Part shown: positions 1-8,986 of the stretch, piece after piece
Position numbering within the stretch: position 1 is the stretch's first letter
How the letters are laid out: each line of letters opens with the position of its first letter
DNA from: Bacteroidales bacterium UBA3743
Lineage (GTDB): Bacteria > Bacteroidota > Bacteroidia > Bacteroidales > Paludibacteraceae
Direction of reading: 5' to 3'
Assembly (NCBI GenBank): GCA_002371265.1
Contig: DFGT01000014.1
Span: 1-13,335, forward strand
Length of the DNA stretch: 13,335 bases
Position numbers and translations under genes: made by a program
The notes under the pieces: model-generated
What the model saw: only the letters and a program-made list of their open reading frames with translations
Database searches by the model: none
What the model was told of the DNA's origin: nothing

Positions 1-26
1 AATAGAAGGGTGAACAAACGTCTCAT
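1..26 (-). CDS. Start of a further secreted-protein gene (5' fragment, runs off left edge)
   Basis: Reading leftward from an ATG at 26-24, the eight complete codons give MRRLFTLL, a basic then hydrophobic start typical of a bacterial signal peptide. An A/T-rich leader (tataaaatctaaag) precedes the ATG, like the leaders of the neighbouring genes. The gap to the stop of the upstream Fn3 gene is 71 bp on the same strand, so it may continue the operon. The product cannot be identified from eight residues. By analogy with related Bacteroidota loci recalled from memory it could be another component of the same system, but that is a guess. Confidence 0.5.
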
Positions 27-97
27 CTTTAGATTTTATATTTTGCTAATACTTACTTTCTTTTATCTATTACCTTTTTCAAGATTTCTTTAACTCA

Positions 98-2224
98 TTA
101 CTTATGAGAATTGTTGCCTTCAAAATATATTGGGTCTGAATATACAGCCGGGCAAACTCGTTCAGTTGAGATTGGTCTGACTATATATTTGTAAGTGGAA
201 CCAATAGCGATCTTTTGATCAACGAAATACAACTGGTTTGGCTTCAGCAAAGCGATATCCACCATTTGTCCATCATCTTTTTTACGGTAGACAATATATC
301 GCTTGATCACCTCATTTGATGTTATATTCCAATCCAATCTGATCTCTTTTTGGTCCTCAGTCACTATCAATACTGCCTTTAGATCACCGATACATCCTGG
401 TCGTTCTCCCTTTGTCAACATTCTGTCTGAATGTGATTGAGAGACGTTGCCGACCTCATCATACACAGACATAAAATACTGCACATTCTGGCCAGGGAAC
501 TGCTCTTTGTCCTCAAACTTTGTCAGTTTTTTCTTCTTTTTCAAATCGACAGTCTGGATCAAACGGATCATACCCGTATCATCAACCTGACGATACAACT
601 CCATGCGGTCCAAATCTGTACTTGGTGAGTTTTCCCACTCAACAATAACATTCTCCTTTGGCTGTTTCAAGAATTTGAAAACAACTGGGACAGGAGGAAC
701 TGTATCTATTTTAATCAGCTTTACCGCATCCGACCATTTTGAACGGTTGTAGTTTCTATCGACCGCATTGACACGATAATAAGCCACATTGGTCAATGTA
801 TTCAACGGAAGAGAATCAACATAAGAAGTGAGAGGATAGACCGTATCTGTCACATTGTAATATTCCATTTCGTTACCTGAATTAGAAATAAATAGTTGGT
901 AACCAAGAATATCAGGCTCTTTATTAGGATCCCAAGAAATCTTTACAGCGCCAGACGAATCCATAACAGCTTTAAGTCCTGTTGGCATAGCTGGTGGAAT
1001 GGTGTCGGCACGGAATGAAAGATAATATGACGACTGTTTTTCCTCTGGCTTTTGAGGTGTATCATTCACACCTATCGCAATCACTGCATAATATTGTGTT
1101 CTATCGTATCTGTTTGGCGATGTGAAGCTACGCTTATTGGCAGGAATCAGTTCATTAGTCTCATAGCTGAATGTCTTATAGTCTGGAGTTCTGCTGATCT
1201 TAAATCCTTTGATTTTATTCTCATACTTCTTATCAAAAGACCAACGAATTTCCTCCGACTTCTTACCGACGATGACCGTATCTACTTTTATTGATAATTT
1301 CTGGAAATTAAATTTTGGTTCGCCTTTTACCACCTTAGAATAAGGTCCGTAGAAACCGAATGGAGAGTATCCTGCCATACGATAATAGAACGTGCCCTCC
1401 TCTGTAGGGAACGTGTCACGGAACACAGCCAGATCAGACAATTTGGCATCTGTATAAGCCTGAACAAAAGGGCGTTCCCTCAACGGTTTGAAATTCACAC
1501 CATCAGTGCTTCGTTCTACATTATAGGCTGAATAATAACCTGTGAATGGAGCCACCGACCACTCAAAGTGGGCGAATCTTTCTTCAAACTTACCATCAAA
1601 ATCATTAGGTGTTGGCAGCACTGTTTTTTGAGACATATCTACATCCGCTATCGACACATTCACTTTTTTTGCCTTCTCGTCATCCGCAAAAATGACACGG
1701 TATTGGTAACGGGCTGTCTTATCCACTTTTTTGTCGACATACAAAAGAGCTGCAGCTTCAGCCACAGGTTTGTTGATATCACATGAGAACAATGCCATCA
1801 TATAGAGTAACGACTCCTCAATACTTGTTTCGCCAGGGATCGACTCCAATTTTCCTTCATAAGGGTCATTGGAAGCTGCCTCATCTGGAGCATTTCTGTC
1901 GGAAGACGGATAGAAAATCTCCTTCAATGGCACAGCATCAGGATTTATCGCCTCCATCACAGAGAACTGCTCTTTAGATGCAGGGCGCAAAACTGGAGAA
2001 ATACTTTTCCATGTTTTCTCTCCAACTGCTCTACGTTGCACCAAATAACCCGACTTGACACTACGTTGGAACAAAGCTTCTGAACCAGGAGCCCATCTCA
2101 ATGAGACTGAATCGCCATGGTTGAAACTCAAAACTACAATATCCTTATCATCGGCAGCCCAACCGTTTCCTAAGAAGAAGAAAAGGGATGCCCAAATGAG
2201 AATAATTCTATTTATGTAATTCAT
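98..2224 (-). CDS. Secreted fibronectin type III repeat protein
   Basis: About 708 residues from the ATG at 2224. That start is preferred because MNYINRIILIWASLFFFLG...GWA is a clear signal peptide; the longer frame begins with TTG at 2269, inside a -7-like box, and adds a charged pre-sequence. The mature protein opens with IVVLSFNHGDSVSLRWAP, then at least five Fn3-like units (roughly residues 205-300, 310-405, 408-505, 508-600, 620-705) with W, Y and 'DTIPPAMP'/'DTVPPVPV' linkers. Residues 30-180 look like a split N-terminal unit. No catalytic motif and no recognisable type IX C-terminal sorting domain is visible. It lies 110 bp downstream of the 1110-residue protein. I infer a periplasmic or surface scaffold. 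The resemblance to Fn3 partners of giant Bacteroidota proteins is from memory. Confidence 0.85.
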   Translation of the reverse strand: MNYINRIILIWASLFFFLGNGWAADDKDIVVLSFNHGDSVSLRWAPGSEALFQRSVKSGYLVQRRAVGEKTWKSISPVLRPASKEQFSVMEAINPDAVPLKEIFYPSSDRNAPDEAASNDPYEGKLESIPGETSIEESLLYMMALFSCDINKPVAEAAALLYVDKKVDKTARYQYRVIFADDEKAKKVNVSIADVDMSQKTVLPTPNDFDGKFEERFAHFEWSVAPFTGYYSAYNVERSTDGVNFKPLRERPFVQAYTDAKLSDLAVFRDTFPTEEGTFYYRMAGYSPFGFYGPYSKVVKGEPKFNFQKLSIKVDTVIVGKKSEEIRWSFDKKYENKIKGFKISRTPDYKTFSYETNELIPANKRSFTSPNRYDRTQYYAVIAIGVNDTPQKPEEKQSSYYLSFRADTIPPAMPTGLKAVMDSSGAVKISWDPNKEPDILGYQLFISNSGNEMEYYNVTDTVYPLTSYVDSLPLNTLTNVAYYRVNAVDRNYNRSKWSDAVKLIKIDTVPPVPVVFKFLKQPKENVIVEWENSPSTDLDRMELYRQVDDTGMIRLIQTVDLKKKKKLTKFEDKEQFPGQNVQYFMSVYDEVGNVSQSHSDRMLTKGERPGCIGDLKAVLIVTEDQKEIRLDWNITSNEVIKRYIVYRKKDDGQMVDIALLKPNQLYFVDQKIAIGSTYKYIVRPISTERVCPAVYSDPIYFEGNNSHK

Positions 2225-2266
2225 AATTCTATTGTTGTCACATTTGTGGATGTTATAAAAACGATC

Positions 2267-2274
2267 CAAAGTTA
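2267..2274 (-). promoter_or_regulatory. Candidate Bacteroidota -7 box for the Fn3 gene
   Basis: The minus strand reads TAACTTTG, an exact fit to the TAnnTTTG -7 consensus, 42 bp before the ATG at 2224. That leaves a leader of roughly 35 nt. No convincing -33 TTTG is seen upstream, so the match is only partial. It would let the Fn3 gene be transcribed separately from the operon. Confidence 0.4.
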
Positions 2275-2297
2275 CTTATTTATTTCGAGAAGTTGGT

Positions 2298-2325
2298 GAA
2301 TAGGCCACCGACCGATAGCCTATTC
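2298..2325 (-). terminator. Hairpin after the 1110-residue gene, possible weak terminator
   Basis: A perfect 8-bp inverted repeat (gaataggc at 2298-2305, gcctattc at 2318-2325) with a 12-nt loop lies 10-37 bp past the stop codon at 2335. There is no T-run on its downstream side, so it may attenuate, protect the mRNA end, or do nothing. It sits just upstream of the candidate promoter at 2267. Confidence 0.3.
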
Positions 2326-2334
2326 CCCTCATTC

Positions 2335-5300
2335 TTAATCCCAATCGCTCTCATTTATCTCACGTCCGCTTGAATCAGTAGCTTTTGTATCTTCATAGAT
2401 ATCAAACTCACTTCCGTCATAGTTGACACCATTGTCAATTCTGCCTGGGCTGCATGGCGTTCCATGAGAGTACTTAGCATGAGCATGTCCCTTAATCAAA
2501 CCTCCTAAGATTCGATAATCAAAGGCTATATTTCCTTCGATGTAAACTGGTTTTGGAACCTCTCCCATCAAGTTAGCCGCAGCAGCGAACTCTACAATCT
2601 CAAACTTCTTCTTTCTGAACTTGATACCAGCTCCTGCCGCCAAGTAGACATAAACCTGTCCCTTAGCACGGTATTTGCTTGAAGCATCTGGACAGAATTC
2701 CTTGCTTCCTCTCACAATAAGCAGATCCGTACCACCAAGGAATACCAAATCAGCATATACGAACTTATTCAAATGGCAATCCAAAGAAAGAGCGATACCG
2801 AATGCGAATCCAGTACCAGACTGGAACATATCGCTGTGATCCGATGTCGTTGCCGTAGACTGTGTCACATTGAACAACGCTGAGATTCTTGGATCCAACG
2901 GTGGCAATGTTGTTGGTATGTCATGACCGAACATCAAATATGTGCTTGCATTGATTTTCTTCATGAATGTCAAACCTACTGGTGCTTTCTGCGTTCCTAT
3001 ATTACACCACCATTTTCCTGGCTCTGTATGAAGATTCAATTCGGCACTTCCCTTGATAATATGCTCAATCTTAGGTCCTGTTATTGCTCCGATACTCAAA
3101 TCGAATATATCATGCTCGAAATCGTAGTTAACACCAACCTTTCCTCGCATGAACGACTGATTGAACTGTCCACCGTCGCCATCCTTTCCTAGGATACCAA
3201 CAAGACCATCCAAGAACAAGCGGCTGACACCACCAGAACTACTGAACTCCATACCCATACGTACCTTGGCATCAATCAAATTGTCCTGAGCACAATAGAA
3301 TCCGATACCAGCTGTGAATCCAAACTTGTTAGTCACATCTGGAGTGACTTTCTTAACCTTGAATTCCCATGGGTCAAAATCAGTCTTAACCTTACTATAA
3401 AGTGAAAGTGATACAGACTTCAAATATACAGTAGGCGGGAACAATACGATTCCAGGAGGCATGTTGCACTCACCAGAAACAAACCAATACTTAAACTCTT
3501 TGTCTCTTTGTTTACCTGTTGTTATGTCAAATTTAGTTCTTCCGAAATGAGCCTGTAATGATGCACTTATCTTAGGAACCTTCATCGCCAATTCTATCGA
3601 TCCCTCAAATCCGTCACCATAGACATTATGATCACGGTAACCTTTGACTGAACCAGCAAGATGGAAGGCTGAATAGTCGATATTAACAGCTATCGAATTC
3701 AATTCCAATCCTGTGATCTTCCAACCAGGTTTGTCTCCGTCATCCTTTATTGTTGAGACTAGACCAAACTCTGCCTCTACTGAAGCTCCCTGTTTTTGAT
3801 CATCTGGAGAATCCTTTCCAATCAATGTCAGATAAATCTTAGGTTCCAAGATTGCCTTGTTTCCTCTTGATCTTGCTCCTATCGACTTCAATCCGAATGG
3901 CAAGCCATGCAGGCTTGGCACATCCACTCCGTTCAACGAGAACTTGCCTGCGTCAAAATGAGGGTTCTCTGAACATAACTTCAAGCCTTCAAATCGCAAA
4001 CCGTCTATATTGACCAACTTGTTTTTAACCTCCAAGCCTCCATTCACAACCAAAGTGAATATATTCTTATACTTTGGATTGTTCTTGTCAGTTGTATCTG
4101 CGACGTGCTGATACTGGAAGTTTGTACCCTGACCTAACGTCAATTTGGTTGTTTCAATAATAGGCAAATTAAACGTCATGTCTCTCTTGATCTCAGTCTT
4201 GATATCCACACACAGATGACCTCTTGAGTCTGAATACATTTTTCCATCAAGACCGAGTGTCAAAGTATCTTTTCCATCGTTTGTAGTCAACGGTTTGATC
4301 TTGACTTCTCCTGCCAAGCCTCCACCAGAGACTTTACCACCTGACAATCCTATACTGATATCAGTAAACTTGGCCTCAATGGTCGAGTTCTTTTTCTTCT
4401 CGCTTTTCGTGTTGTCGATTGTTGTCTGGAACCATCCAGAGACTCCCGTCTCATCAATCAACATATTATATGCGGCAGCACCATTGACCGGGAATTCCGG
4501 GAACTGCTGTGTCAGATCCACAGCGAGTGTCTTAATAGCAAATCCTGTCCAATAGGCTGCATCTTCAGGAGCGAAAGGAGCCTTGTATCCTTTAGGGAAC
4601 TGGAAATTCTCAGCATTGCGCTTGGTACTGAAATCGATGACCAACTGCTCCGCTTTATATTTCACATCTTGGGTCGCCTTTATCTTAAACTCCTGTCCGT
4701 TGTCGAATCCTGCTTCAAAAAGGAAATCATTCAAATCGTTGATATAGATTTCAAAATTGGCGAGCATCACGGAATCTCCAGTTATATTGGCGTCCGCACT
4801 ATAAATCACATCGCTCTTGAATCTAACTCTACCTTGCAGATACATCTCCTTGAATCCGTTACAATCAATTTCGACGTATGATGTCTTTTTCAGATCCAAA
4901 TAGATTCTATCCTTTGACAAAGTGTATGGAATATATTCCGCGTTAACAAATTCTGCAGGCGGATCAAGCATAATCTTCGACTCTCCACTACCCATCAAAA
5001 TTATATTCTCTCCCTTGAATCCTAAAGTGATAGGATCATCACAGGCAGTGAATGGCAAGGTCCAATAGGCATGGGCGTCCAAAGCCACAGACCCCTTCTC
5101 CAGATCTCGAGTGTATGACAAAGTGTCGACAGAAAGTTCAAACTTCATATGGTCAGATCTGATTCCGACTGGCATAGTATAGGCAAGATTGATGCAGTTT
5201 TTAGCATCATTCACCAATTTAGCCGTCTTACTCTCCAAATTGCCAAGATGTGTCCTGATACTTTTTGCCACATCCGACTCTCCCTGGACACTGGATTTTA

Positions 5301-5667
5301 GTTCATCCACCGTCTTTTTCAAACTCTCAAGATCCATCTTCTTCAGACCATCGACATCCATATTCTTGATCTTCTCGAAAGACTCCTTCAGTTTGCTCAA
5401 CGACTCACTGGCAGCGTCGCCTCCCTCTTTCCATATATCCGAAGCATTTTCAGACGCTTTGGAAAAATCATCTTTTATCGCCTTAAGTTCTTCAACCAAT
5501 TCGGTTGCCGAACTTTTCACCTTATTGATGTTGTCGGTAACAATCTTCTTCGTGCTGTTCACAATGCTCGCATTCGCATAGACTTGTCCATGGGAGAAAA
5601 TGAGCAGCGACGCAAGGAATATTGCCTTCATCAGCCATCCGCCAAATTTAAATTTCGCTTTTTTCAT
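2335..5667 (-). CDS. Large beta-rich secreted protein with helical N-terminus
   Basis: 1110 residues. The ATG at 5667 gives MKKAKFKFGGWLMKAIFLAS..., a signal peptide ending near 'QVYANA'; an internal Met13 at 5631 is an alternative start. Residues about 38-157 are a charged, heptad-like helical stretch (many K/E/S/L, no Pro). From about 160 the protein is beta-rich with alternating hydrophobic residues, scattered Cys and many Gly. Near the C-terminal third, 'WWCNIGTQKAPVGL' and 'YLMFGHDIP' resemble segments I recall from giant Bacteroidota surface proteins. The last ~25 residues are acidic and polar, not an outer-membrane signature. The gene starts 13 bp after the barrel gene's stop, so the two are almost certainly co-transcribed. 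No enzyme motif is seen. I infer a structural component of the same envelope assembly; the function is unknown. Confidence 0.85.
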   Translation of the reverse strand: MKKAKFKFGGWLMKAIFLASLLIFSHGQVYANASIVNSTKKIVTDNINKVKSSATELVEELKAIKDDFSKASENASDIWKEGGDAASESLSKLKESFEKIKNMDVDGLKKMDLESLKKTVDELKSSVQGESDVAKSIRTHLGNLESKTAKLVNDAKNCINLAYTMPVGIRSDHMKFELSVDTLSYTRDLEKGSVALDAHAYWTLPFTACDDPITLGFKGENIILMGSGESKIMLDPPAEFVNAEYIPYTLSKDRIYLDLKKTSYVEIDCNGFKEMYLQGRVRFKSDVIYSADANITGDSVMLANFEIYINDLNDFLFEAGFDNGQEFKIKATQDVKYKAEQLVIDFSTKRNAENFQFPKGYKAPFAPEDAAYWTGFAIKTLAVDLTQQFPEFPVNGAAAYNMLIDETGVSGWFQTTIDNTKSEKKKNSTIEAKFTDISIGLSGGKVSGGGLAGEVKIKPLTTNDGKDTLTLGLDGKMYSDSRGHLCVDIKTEIKRDMTFNLPIIETTKLTLGQGTNFQYQHVADTTDKNNPKYKNIFTLVVNGGLEVKNKLVNIDGLRFEGLKLCSENPHFDAGKFSLNGVDVPSLHGLPFGLKSIGARSRGNKAILEPKIYLTLIGKDSPDDQKQGASVEAEFGLVSTIKDDGDKPGWKITGLELNSIAVNIDYSAFHLAGSVKGYRDHNVYGDGFEGSIELAMKVPKISASLQAHFGRTKFDITTGKQRDKEFKYWFVSGECNMPPGIVLFPPTVYLKSVSLSLYSKVKTDFDPWEFKVKKVTPDVTNKFGFTAGIGFYCAQDNLIDAKVRMGMEFSSSGGVSRLFLDGLVGILGKDGDGGQFNQSFMRGKVGVNYDFEHDIFDLSIGAITGPKIEHIIKGSAELNLHTEPGKWWCNIGTQKAPVGLTFMKKINASTYLMFGHDIPTTLPPLDPRISALFNVTQSTATTSDHSDMFQSGTGFAFGIALSLDCHLNKFVYADLVFLGGTDLLIVRGSKEFCPDASSKYRAKGQVYVYLAAGAGIKFRKKKFEIVEFAAAANLMGEVPKPVYIEGNIAFDYRILGGLIKGHAHAKYSHGTPCSPGRIDNGVNYDGSEFDIYEDTKATDSSGREINESDWD

Positions 5668-5680
5668 CGCCTATTGTTTG

Positions 5681-7411
5681 CTAAAAATTGACACGGTATG
5701 TCAAGTTAGTTAATGACTCGAATTTATTGTCCCCTGTCACCATTGCCTGCAGGTATTTGGTGAAACCGCTATTCAACGAGAACGAATGAGTAGGGGCACC
5801 CTTTTTCTCTGGCTTTATCGTGTATGAAGCGTTCAGTCCGGAATTTAGAAGACCACCGTCTTCCCTATCCTTCACCACATTCTTATTGTATGCCACAGAT
5901 AGTCCAGTGGATAGTTTTCCATCAAAGAAGCTTTTGTTGAGAGAAGCTCCCGGGCCATAATACATTGAGTTGGTCATGGAAGCGTCGCAATAATTGGCAT
6001 TGAAATATGCCGACCATCCCAATGCTATCTCCTCAAACTGCTGGGAAAAATTCAATGATCCGTTGTAGAAATCTGAATACGACGTGAGTTTTTCCTCCGT
6101 CAGCATATTGGCGCATTGATACGACGTGGTCAGAGACACCGACTCTTTCACCTTCTTTTCTCCTCCGAAATTGAATGCGTTGGTCATTGAGATGCATCTC
6201 GACACCTGATAATAGTTCAACGAATCCAATGCATTGGTGTAATAAGGATAAGAAACCGGTTTCACCTTAGTATATGTGTTGAAATTTGAGAAATTCAGAT
6301 TCGTGCTCCACACTTTTCCCGAATTGTAACCGATATTCGCAGAGTAGACGACGTGGCGTGTATCTGTCGAGCGGTCGTTGTCCAGATTATTATACTGAAG
6401 ACCGAAATTTCCCGACATGAACAGTTTTCCGTCAAAAAGTTTCAAATTCGGAGCGACGGTGATGTTCTGCTCATCCTCGTTGAAATAGTAGCCACCCAAC
6501 GAAGAATAGTAAGGAGAGATACGCTCATATTGCAAAGAGAGACCGAACACCTTACCCTGATAGCCCAAAGAAGCGTTGAACGCATCCGTCATCTTCTCCG
6601 ACTGTTTCCTATGGAAGATCTTGTCGATAAAAGTGGTAGTGACCACAGTGTCCAGCTGGTCGTTCAGAAGGTTCATATTGTAGACAGAGACCGCATACTC
6701 CACATGAAAATTGAAATATTTCAAGAAAGTCTGAGTTACAGCTGCAGAGACAGCAGTGTTCTTCTTCGGAGCCATAAAACACTCGTCAGGGATGTAGCCC
6801 GTCAACGAATTCTCCTTGTCCTCACCATGGAAGAAAGTCACCTCATAGGATCCCGTCTTACCATGATACGCCACCTTACCTGCATAACCCATACGCTTAT
6901 AGCAGACATAGCCGACATTATCCTTGACTGGATCATACTCCACCGCCTTATTCAAACGGCCATACATACCGGAGATTTCCCAATTGCCAGGAGTCAGCTC
7001 CACTCCAACGCCATTGAAATCATGGTCGGAAAGAGTATACTTGCCAAGAGACATCACATTAGTGCCGACCAAGAGATGCACCCACTTATAGCGAGGATCC
7101 AGTTTGAAACGGTTGAACGGCTGCGTATAGCTCCTTTGCGTATTGCTAAACGAAAAGGAGAAAGGCATAGCAATACCCCAAAGGTTAACGTTGAGATTAC
7201 CATTGAGGTAGAAAGCATACGGATCACGCTTCACCAGGCTATCGCTACCGGCATAGAAGTCGTTGGACAGCGACAAACCTCCATTAGCCTTGAACCCCTT
7301 CTTGAAACTGAACTCATCCAGATTCTGAGAAGTGGTTGTGATGTCAGCGTGAGCCGCCACCACAGCGAATAAAAGGATGCCCAGCAGGACATAGAGTTTT
7401 TTTCGTATCAT
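5681..7411 (-). CDS. Outer-membrane beta-barrel protein
   Basis: 576 residues. MIRKKLYVLLGILLFAVVAA followed by HAD is a textbook signal peptide, cleaved near residue 22. The mature chain consists of alternating aromatic/polar strands with turns rich in N, D, G and S throughout, and it ends in YRVNF, the terminal Phe expected of a BAM-assembled barrel. A distinctive segment (PFNRFKLDPRYKW ... FNGVGVELTPGNWEISGMYG ... YKRMGYAGKV) resembles, from memory, an unnamed Bacteroidota barrel family. No plug or TonB box is evident, so this is not an obvious SusC-type receptor. The 1110-residue gene follows 13 bp downstream. I infer a pore or anchor for the secreted partners. Its first 24 codons are duplicated at 9298-9227, beyond the ATPase gene. 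Codons 3-5 contain an A7 run. Confidence 0.9.
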   Translation of the reverse strand: MIRKKLYVLLGILLFAVVAAHADITTTSQNLDEFSFKKGFKANGGLSLSNDFYAGSDSLVKRDPYAFYLNGNLNVNLWGIAMPFSFSFSNTQRSYTQPFNRFKLDPRYKWVHLLVGTNVMSLGKYTLSDHDFNGVGVELTPGNWEISGMYGRLNKAVEYDPVKDNVGYVCYKRMGYAGKVAYHGKTGSYEVTFFHGEDKENSLTGYIPDECFMAPKKNTAVSAAVTQTFLKYFNFHVEYAVSVYNMNLLNDQLDTVVTTTFIDKIFHRKQSEKMTDAFNASLGYQGKVFGLSLQYERISPYYSSLGGYYFNEDEQNITVAPNLKLFDGKLFMSGNFGLQYNNLDNDRSTDTRHVVYSANIGYNSGKVWSTNLNFSNFNTYTKVKPVSYPYYTNALDSLNYYQVSRCISMTNAFNFGGEKKVKESVSLTTSYQCANMLTEEKLTSYSDFYNGSLNFSQQFEEIALGWSAYFNANYCDASMTNSMYYGPGASLNKSFFDGKLSTGLSVAYNKNVVKDREDGGLLNSGLNASYTIKPEKKGAPTHSFSLNSGFTKYLQAMVTGDNKFESLTNLTYRVNF

Positions 7412-7426
7412 TTTCTTTTATTCAAA
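7340..7426. repeat. 87-bp leader direct repeat, copy A (start of the barrel gene)
   Basis: This covers the first 24 codons of the barrel gene plus 15 bp upstream. It matches 9227-9313 in the same orientation at 83 of 87 positions by hand alignment, without gaps. Outside these limits the sequences differ. Together the copies form the outer pair of a nested direct-repeat structure around the ATPase gene. Confidence 0.95.
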
Positions 7427-7463
7427 TTGTATCTTTTTTTAATTTCTTCTTTATTTTTTATAT

Positions 7464-7559
7464 CGAATCCCGATTCCGACATTCGATATCACGATTCGCG
7501 ACATTACAATTCCGAATTATCGACATTCGGTTCCCGTTTTCCGAATCCCGTTTCCGACA
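7464..7559. repeat. Degenerate short repeats before the barrel gene
   Basis: An 18-nt word cgaatcccg(a/t)ttccgaca occurs at 7464-7481 and 7542-7559 with one mismatch. Between the copies, cgacatt recurs at 7477, 7499 and 7521, exactly 22 bp apart, with diverged remainders of each unit. The words cgaat, attcg and ccgac are enriched throughout. The 13-nt cccgattccgaca also appears at 9047-9059, at the edge of repeat R copy B. This could be a binding-site array or decayed copies of the repeat edge. No gene is visible here. Confidence 0.5.
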
Positions 7560-7714
7560 CCAACTTCGCAGGAATCGCCAAGTAATCAAATATGGCGTCA
7601 CTTCGTGAAACAGGTTCTACGAACCTGACGACACACGCCGAGTTCCTCATTCCAAGGGTCGTAGACCCTTTATCTCCGACGGTAGCCGATTCCAAAATGA
7701 TTGAGGTCGACGGA
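7547..7714. repeat. Direct repeat R, copy A
   Basis: Aligned with 9047-9205 in the same orientation. 7551-7598 matches 9051-9098 at 44 of 48 positions, and 7611-7638 is identical over 28 bp to 9113-9140. The remainder is diverged with small indels (ctccgacg and gacgga shared). It contains two perfect 17-nt mini-hairpins with 7-bp stems and 3-nt loops, at 7611-7627 (caggttctacgaacctg) and 7654-7670 (aagggtcgtagaccctt). Reading frames crossing the two copies lose register, so the element looks non-coding. Confidence 0.85.
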
Positions 7715-7765
7715 CCGAATTCATTTTGGTGTCGGTTTATTCGATTTATGGTGTCGACAAACCGA
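7692..7765 (-). other. Two hairpins just past the ATPase gene
   Basis: ccaaaatga (7692-7700) pairs with tcattttgg (7721-7729), and tcggttt (7732-7738) pairs with aaaccga (7759-7765). They lie 6-79 bp beyond the ATPase stop on its transcript. No T-run follows, so terminator function is uncertain. They may serve as mRNA 3'-end structures. Confidence 0.35.
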
Positions 7766-7770
7766 AATCA

Positions 7771-8946
7771 TCAATAATTAAAGCCAAACATCCACAAAGG
7801 AACAATATTACCGTGTCCGATTTCAATATCATCTTTCACTATATAACCACAAGGCAAATTGTCTATTTGTTTTTGACCTTTATTTTTTCCGCCGATTTCG
7901 AATGTATATTTTTCAATTTCGAAATCAGACTGTCGAGATGCAAACAATTTGTTTTTTACCCTCATTTGATTATAGAAGAACGTTTCTCTGATGTTGCCAA
8001 CATCCGGATGTCCTCCAGCCAAGACAGTCATAAGAGAAGGGTTGTCAATATAAACCTTTTCTATTTTTCCAAGTGCACGCATTCCTACAGTATCATCCCT
8101 CAACATTCCAATCATACCAGCCCGTTCCAAATAGACAAGATAATCAGGAACATTATTTTTGCTCACACTCAACTCCCTTGCCAAATTATCAGCATTGGGT
8201 TTGTATGGAGCCAAGGTTGAAATCACACACAGCATCTGTTTTAGTTTGCGAGCAGTAGAGGCTTTCAGATCAGCATATTGAGCAATATCAGACTCTATCG
8301 TCTGAGCCACAACCTGCTCCATTCTTTGCCAAAAACCATAATCCATAGCAAACGGATAATATCCAGAAGCCAAGTAGTCTCTAAACAAAGGTAGAGGATG
8401 TTTCAGCATAGGAACAGACACTTCATGATTAAGAATCTGTTCCAACGAATAGACTTCCGATTCTATTTGATGGAAAAGGAGCAGATACTCTCTGAAAGAC
8501 ATGCCCTGCATCTCATACATCAAAACCCTTCTACTCAAGTCAGACTCTCCCTTTTGTATATCCAACACAGAAGATCCCGTGAAAGTGACCTTCATATCAG
8601 AATGGACATCATAAATTTGTTTTAGTTCCTTGCTCCATCCCTTGTATTTGTGAACCTCATCAATAAATAGATGCGTTCCTCCCTCTTTAGCAAAATCATC
8701 AGCCAATTCGAGCAAAGAATGAGAAGAAAAATAAAGACTGTCCACCGACACATAGAGCATGTTTTCCAGATTTTTGTTTTCAGATATGTATTGCAGCATC
8801 ATAGTAGATTTACCGACTCCACGAGGGCCGACGATACCCACCATTCTTGCATTCCACAACACTTCCGAATACATATAGCGTTTATGCTCAAGCGGGGTCT
8901 GCTTAAGCATCAAATCCATATATGTATATAATTCCAAATCTATCAT
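7771..8946 (-). CDS. AAA ATPase of the DUF4143 family (complete)
   Basis: 391 residues from the ATG at 8946. Walker A is GPRGVGKST (residues 40-48), Walker B HLFIDEVH (92-99), a sensor-like TFTGSS (121-126) and SRR at 138-140. The C-terminal part carries YTFEIGGKNKGQKQID (about 347-362), the E...GGK pattern of a degenerate PD-(D/E)xK-like domain usual in this family, and ends WMFGFNY. The length is normal and the frame intact. The family is abundant in Bacteroidota accessory DNA; its role is unsettled (proposed DNA-associated, toxin-antitoxin-like or transposon-linked). Both flanks carry repeat R, and it separates toxin/immunity from the barrel operon, so it reads as an inserted cassette with its own promoter rather than a part of the secretion system. 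Confidence 0.93.
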   Translation of the reverse strand: MIDLELYTYMDLMLKQTPLEHKRYMYSEVLWNARMVGIVGPRGVGKSTMMLQYISENKNLENMLYVSVDSLYFSSHSLLELADDFAKEGGTHLFIDEVHKYKGWSKELKQIYDVHSDMKVTFTGSSVLDIQKGESDLSRRVLMYEMQGMSFREYLLLFHQIESEVYSLEQILNHEVSVPMLKHPLPLFRDYLASGYYPFAMDYGFWQRMEQVVAQTIESDIAQYADLKASTARKLKQMLCVISTLAPYKPNADNLARELSVSKNNVPDYLVYLERAGMIGMLRDDTVGMRALGKIEKVYIDNPSLMTVLAGGHPDVGNIRETFFYNQMRVKNKLFASRQSDFEIEKYTFEIGGKNKGQKQIDNLPCGYIVKDDIEIGHGNIVPLWMFGFNY

Positions 8947-8969
8947 ACTCTTTTTTCTTTAACACAGCG

Positions 8970-8977
8970 CAAATATA
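8970..8977 (-). promoter_or_regulatory. -7 box of the ATPase gene
   Basis: The minus strand reads TATATTTG, an exact TAnnTTTG match, 24 bp before the ATG at 8946. This leaves a short leader of about 15-20 nt. A palindromic region lies immediately upstream, at about -20 to -65, where an autoregulator could bind. Confidence 0.55.
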
Positions 8978-8986
8978 CATATTTTA

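Noticed and set aside
6353..7372. 339-codon open frame on the plus strand
   Set aside because: It lies wholly antisense to the well-supported barrel gene, has no signal, motif or plausible protein composition, and is explained by the codon pattern of the opposite strand.
7412..7435. Promoter box for the barrel gene (TA, three bases, TTTG) also seen before copy B
   Set aside because: The spacing inside the box is one base too long for TAnnTTTG, and it would leave almost no leader before the ATG.
7504..7695. 63-codon minus-strand frame sharing ACVVRFVEPV with a frame at 9015-9218
   Set aside because: The shared peptide is only the translation of the identical 28-bp core of repeat R. Small indels put the two copies into different frames afterwards, so no protein is conserved.
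7726..8220. 164-codon plus-strand frame
   Set aside because: It is mostly antisense to the DUF4143 ATPase, whose motifs are clear; the plus frame has no recognisable feature.
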